From CADCTM01 sp049671305 (GTDB lineage Bacteria; Cyanobacteriota; Cyanobacteriia; Cyanobacteriales; Coleofasciculaceae), in NCBI GenBank assembly GCA_049671305.1, contig JBATUR010000013.1:1-64000 (forward strand): a stretch of DNA of 64,000 nucleotides, read 5' to 3'. Positions 61,859 to 64,000 of this stretch are shown here, in pieces (the stretch's first letter is position 1; every line of letters starts with the position of its first letter). The position numbers were made by a program, and so were the translations under genes. Under the pieces are notes generated by a model. The model searched no databases. It saw only the letters and a list, made by a program, of their open reading frames with translations, and was not told where the DNA came from.

Positions 61859-62431
61859 TTGTCCCGTTGGCGAAGTCTTCTGGCTCGTGCTATTCACCAA
61901 AACCGCAGCCTGCCCTATTCCCGATACTTCCAGCTAGCAACTATTCGTGCCGATCAGCGTCCAGCTAACCGCACTGTAGTCTTTCGCGGGTTTTTGGGCG
62001 ATGATCAACTAAAAATAATTACAGATTTCCGTAGTGCCAAAGTTGAGCAAATTCAACACCTAGCTTGGGGAGAGGCTTGTTGGTATTTTGCCAAAACTCG
62101 CGAACAGTTTCGTTTAAGTGGTCAACTAACCCTAATTGACGCCGAATATCCTGACGCTGACCTCCAAAAGGCTCGTCAAACGACTTGGCATGACCTTTCC
62201 GATGCAGCACGTGTCCAGTTCACCTGGCATCATCCTGGTCAAACTAGGACTGAGGATAATGAGGCATTTTCAGCACCGCCACCAAACGACTTACAACCTT
62301 TGGACAATTTTTGTTTGTTATTGCTGGCAGTGGTGGAGGTTGATCACTTAGAGTTGCGGGGTGAACCCCAAAAGCGATCGCATTATCAAAACATTGACAA
62401 CCATTGGACTGAGCAAGCCATCAACCCTTAA
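61859..62431 (+). CDS. Pyridoxamine-phosphate-oxidase-like flavin protein
   Basis: A 190-residue protein starting at TTG (61859), with AAGG ten bases upstream and no in-frame ATG. The split-barrel FMN-binding pattern is visible: YFQLATIRADQRPANRTVVFRG is its first strand pair (about 23-44), then LKIITDFRSAKV and ACWYFAKTREQFRLSG. It belongs to the cyanobacterial/plant PPOX-like group, some of which have pyridoxal-oxidase-related roles. Substrate not certain. Confidence 0.82.
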   Translation: MSRWRSLLARAIHQNRSLPYSRYFQLATIRADQRPANRTVVFRGFLGDDQLKIITDFRSAKVEQIQHLAWGEACWYFAKTREQFRLSGQLTLIDAEYPDADLQKARQTTWHDLSDAARVQFTWHHPGQTRTEDNEAFSAPPPNDLQPLDNFCLLLLAVVEVDHLELRGEPQKRSHYQNIDNHWTEQAINP

Positions 62432-62442
62432 CCTGGTATATG

Positions 62443-63213
62443 TTAAATACCAGCACCATCAAAAAACTCTTGAATTACTTGGTCACCCAGGTTGCAATTT
62501 GGTGCAGCAGTTGCAGGCACTTTCAGGCACTCCAACTCGGAAGTTACGGCATGAACAACTGAGGAAACGGTAGCATATTCCTGGCTCTTTAGAGTTTCTA
62601 ATTGTTGTTCTAGCGCCTCAATGCGGTCTACCAAGGTGCGAATTACTGCCGCTTCTGAGTCTGGCAAGCTGCCATGTTCTAGGGGGTTTACTCGAACACC
62701 AGAACGATAGATAATGCGACCAGGGATGCCCACGACGGTACAATCAGAAGGGACATCTCGTAGCACCACCGACCCAGCACCAATGCGGACATTATTACCT
62801 AATTGGATGTTGCCGAGAACTTTTGCCCCTGCACCAACAACGACGTTTTCGCCCAAAGTGGGATGTCGCTTGCCGCATTCTTTGCCTGTACCGCCGAGAG
62901 TGACGCCTTGATAGATTAGGGCGTAGTCGCCGATAATTGCGGTTTCTCCAATTACAACACCCATACCGTGGTCAATAAAGACACCTTTGCCAATGGTTGC
63001 GCCTGGGTGAATTTCGATGCCGGTCAAAAAGCGCGAAAACTGAGAAATTATACGAGGAATGAGGGGAATGCCTAAAAGCTGTAGCCAATGACAAAGACGG
63101 TGGAACATCAACGCCTGTAAGCCTGGATAGCATAATAAGACTTCTAGCCAGTTACGGGCTGCTGGGTCACGCTCAAATATGATGCGAAAGTCAGCAAGAA
63201 GGGCAGATAGCAC
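62443..63213 (-). CDS. cysE: Serine O-acetyltransferase
   Basis: A 256-residue CysE that acetylates serine with acetyl-CoA for cysteine synthesis. The N-terminal helical domain (about 1-60) precedes the left-handed beta-helix of hexapeptide repeats (about 65-170) with FIDHGMGVVIGETA, which contains the catalytic His. A C-terminal extension (about 185-256) is coiled and longer than in E. coli; the usual feedback-binding tail is not obvious. Confidence 0.94.
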   Translation of the reverse strand: MLSALLADFRIIFERDPAARNWLEVLLCYPGLQALMFHRLCHWLQLLGIPLIPRIISQFSRFLTGIEIHPGATIGKGVFIDHGMGVVIGETAIIGDYALIYQGVTLGGTGKECGKRHPTLGENVVVGAGAKVLGNIQLGNNVRIGAGSVVLRDVPSDCTVVGIPGRIIYRSGVRVNPLEHGSLPDSEAAVIRTLVDRIEALEQQLETLKSQEYATVSSVVHAVTSELECLKVPATAAPNCNLGDQVIQEFFDGAGI

Positions 63214-63253
63214 AAATGTTACCCCAACAAGAGTGGTTAAACAATTTCCTAGT

Positions 63254-63745
63254 CTATCTTAGCCTTCTTGGTTGCTCTCGCACAGTCAGGATATAATTCC
63301 AACGTTGACCGGCTTCGAGGGAACCAACCCAAATTTCATATATACCTGCTTTGAGGTTGGTTGCTTCAAGGCTGGCATCTTTGCGTAGCCCGGTATCGTC
63401 GCCACAATAGATGGTGTTGTTTGGTCCTTTGATGAGTAGGGTTGTGTCTTTGCCGCGACTGTTAATTTGTAGGGTGAGGTTGGAGAAGTCTTGTTCTAAG
63501 ACTAAGATATGGTCGGGAGTTTGGGAAGCAAAGCCGATACAAGGTTTTTTATTGCGATCGCTGTTGGCAATTGATGGTAACGAGTAATTGCCGCCTGTAC
63601 TACCGGCAACTTGCGCCGTGCCTGCCGGAAAACCGGGCGCTATTGTTAAATTACCAAAGTTTGATTTCTGGGCTAAAGCGGGGGTGGTGCTGATGGCGGT
63701 GATCAATGCCATCAAACTTATACCATATAATCTTCGCATTGACAA
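63254..63745 (-). CDS. Exported protein of unknown function
   Basis: A 163-residue protein with a clear signal peptide ending TTPALA|QK. The mature part is a beta-rich domain, with PCIGFASQTPDHILVLEQ and TIYCGDDTGLRKDASLEATN (two Cys), similar in style to pre-peptidase C-terminal-like or cell-surface domains. It likely acts in the periplasm or outside. No partner nearby. Confidence 0.8.
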   Translation of the reverse strand: MSMRRLYGISLMALITAISTTPALAQKSNFGNLTIAPGFPAGTAQVAGSTGGNYSLPSIANSDRNKKPCIGFASQTPDHILVLEQDFSNLTLQINSRGKDTTLLIKGPNNTIYCGDDTGLRKDASLEATNLKAGIYEIWVGSLEAGQRWNYILTVREQPRRLR

Positions 63746-63918
63746 GACCTTTTTTAAAAAAACTTACAAATAGTTGTTTTTCTGCCTTTGGGTAAGGAAG
63801 ATAAAGATTTCTATCTGTTAATTGTCTATTTCTATTATTATCTAATCTCCGGTGAGGCAGTTGCTGGTTTACCGAACTAAGAGAAAGTATTGTGCTAAAT
63901 TCAAATTTTGGAGGTCTT

Positions 63919-64000
63919 ATGCCACTGCTAATTTTGATGACGTTACTGCTATTTATTAGCTGGCTCTTTTCAGAGGTTTTTCTTTTGGGACCAATCAGTT
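63919..64000 (+). CDS. Start of a membrane protein gene, cut by the window edge
   Basis: ATG at 63919 has GGAGG six bases upstream and stays open to the last base (27 codons). The product begins with a hydrophobic stretch, MPLLILMTLLLFISWLF, typical of a membrane anchor or signal sequence. The family cannot be told from this piece. Confidence 0.65.
   Translation, partial: MPLLILMTLLLFISWLFSEVFLLGPIS

Noticed and set aside
1..64000. tRNA, rRNA, replication origin or phage genes
   Set aside because: I saw no cloverleaf, rRNA signature, integrase or DnaA-box cluster that I could support.

Overview
The window looks like chromosome of a cyanobacterium. HIP1-type octamers (GCGATCGC) recur through coding and non-coding DNA. 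Several genes belong to largely cyanobacterial families: ntcB/cnaT, opcA, CrtO ketolase, a GUN4-tailed kinase, CYP110-like P450s, an RRM protein and MASE1/GAF hybrid kinases. The genus cannot be fixed from the sequence. There are no rRNA or tRNA genes, no phage module and no complete transposase.

Layout. 1-2340: a small membrane protein, a MITE-like element, a broken exported-protein remnant and a 16-repeat CRISPR array with a leader but no cas genes. 2354-13414: a minus-strand signalling block of two large paralogous hybrid histidine kinases, one with a cyanobacteriochrome-like GAF and a dead receiver, followed by a receiver-GGDEF and a receiver-PAS-adenylate cyclase. 13597-18872: a GUN4-tailed Ser/Thr kinase and a coupled two-gene unit ending in a TPR-CHAT caspase-like protein. 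19011-21548: a JAMM peptidase, an E1-like/rhodanese protein and an exported Cys-repeat protein. 21764-25382: cnaT, ntcB with a textbook NtcA promoter, and a HEAT-repeat protein. 25479-30331: a second class III cyclase, a Mo-cofactor lipoprotein and an NB-ARC/TPR NTPase.

30848-34603 is a collinear set of a lone sensor globin, a Roadblock/LC7 protein, two paralogous small GTPases and a V4R-like protein; I regard it as the best candidate for an undescribed signalling system. 35565-40967: a saccharopine-dehydrogenase-like protein, CrtO and a partner-switching set (STAS, receiver-PP2C, HATPase). 41046-49010: two P450s, a transketolase/phosphoketolase-like enzyme with a duplicated 3' fragment, a coiled-coil protein, a vapB-like gene with a deleted vapC, and a Uma2 protein. 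49051-57329: cobyrinate diamide synthase, the oxidative pentose-phosphate set fbp-tal-zwf-opcA and divergent pfkA. 57465-64000: an RRM protein, an intein-containing B12-dependent ribonucleotide reductase, a PPOX-like protein, cysE, an exported protein and the start of a truncated gene.

Together the genes couple carbon and nitrogen control (ntcB/cnaT; fbp-tal-zwf-opcA/pfkA) with heavy nucleotide-second-messenger and phosphorelay signalling. Palindromic elements are frequent: two MITE-like copies with 8-bp target duplications, two multi-hairpin elements, and hairpin repeats inserted in frame inside the CHAT and cobB genes.
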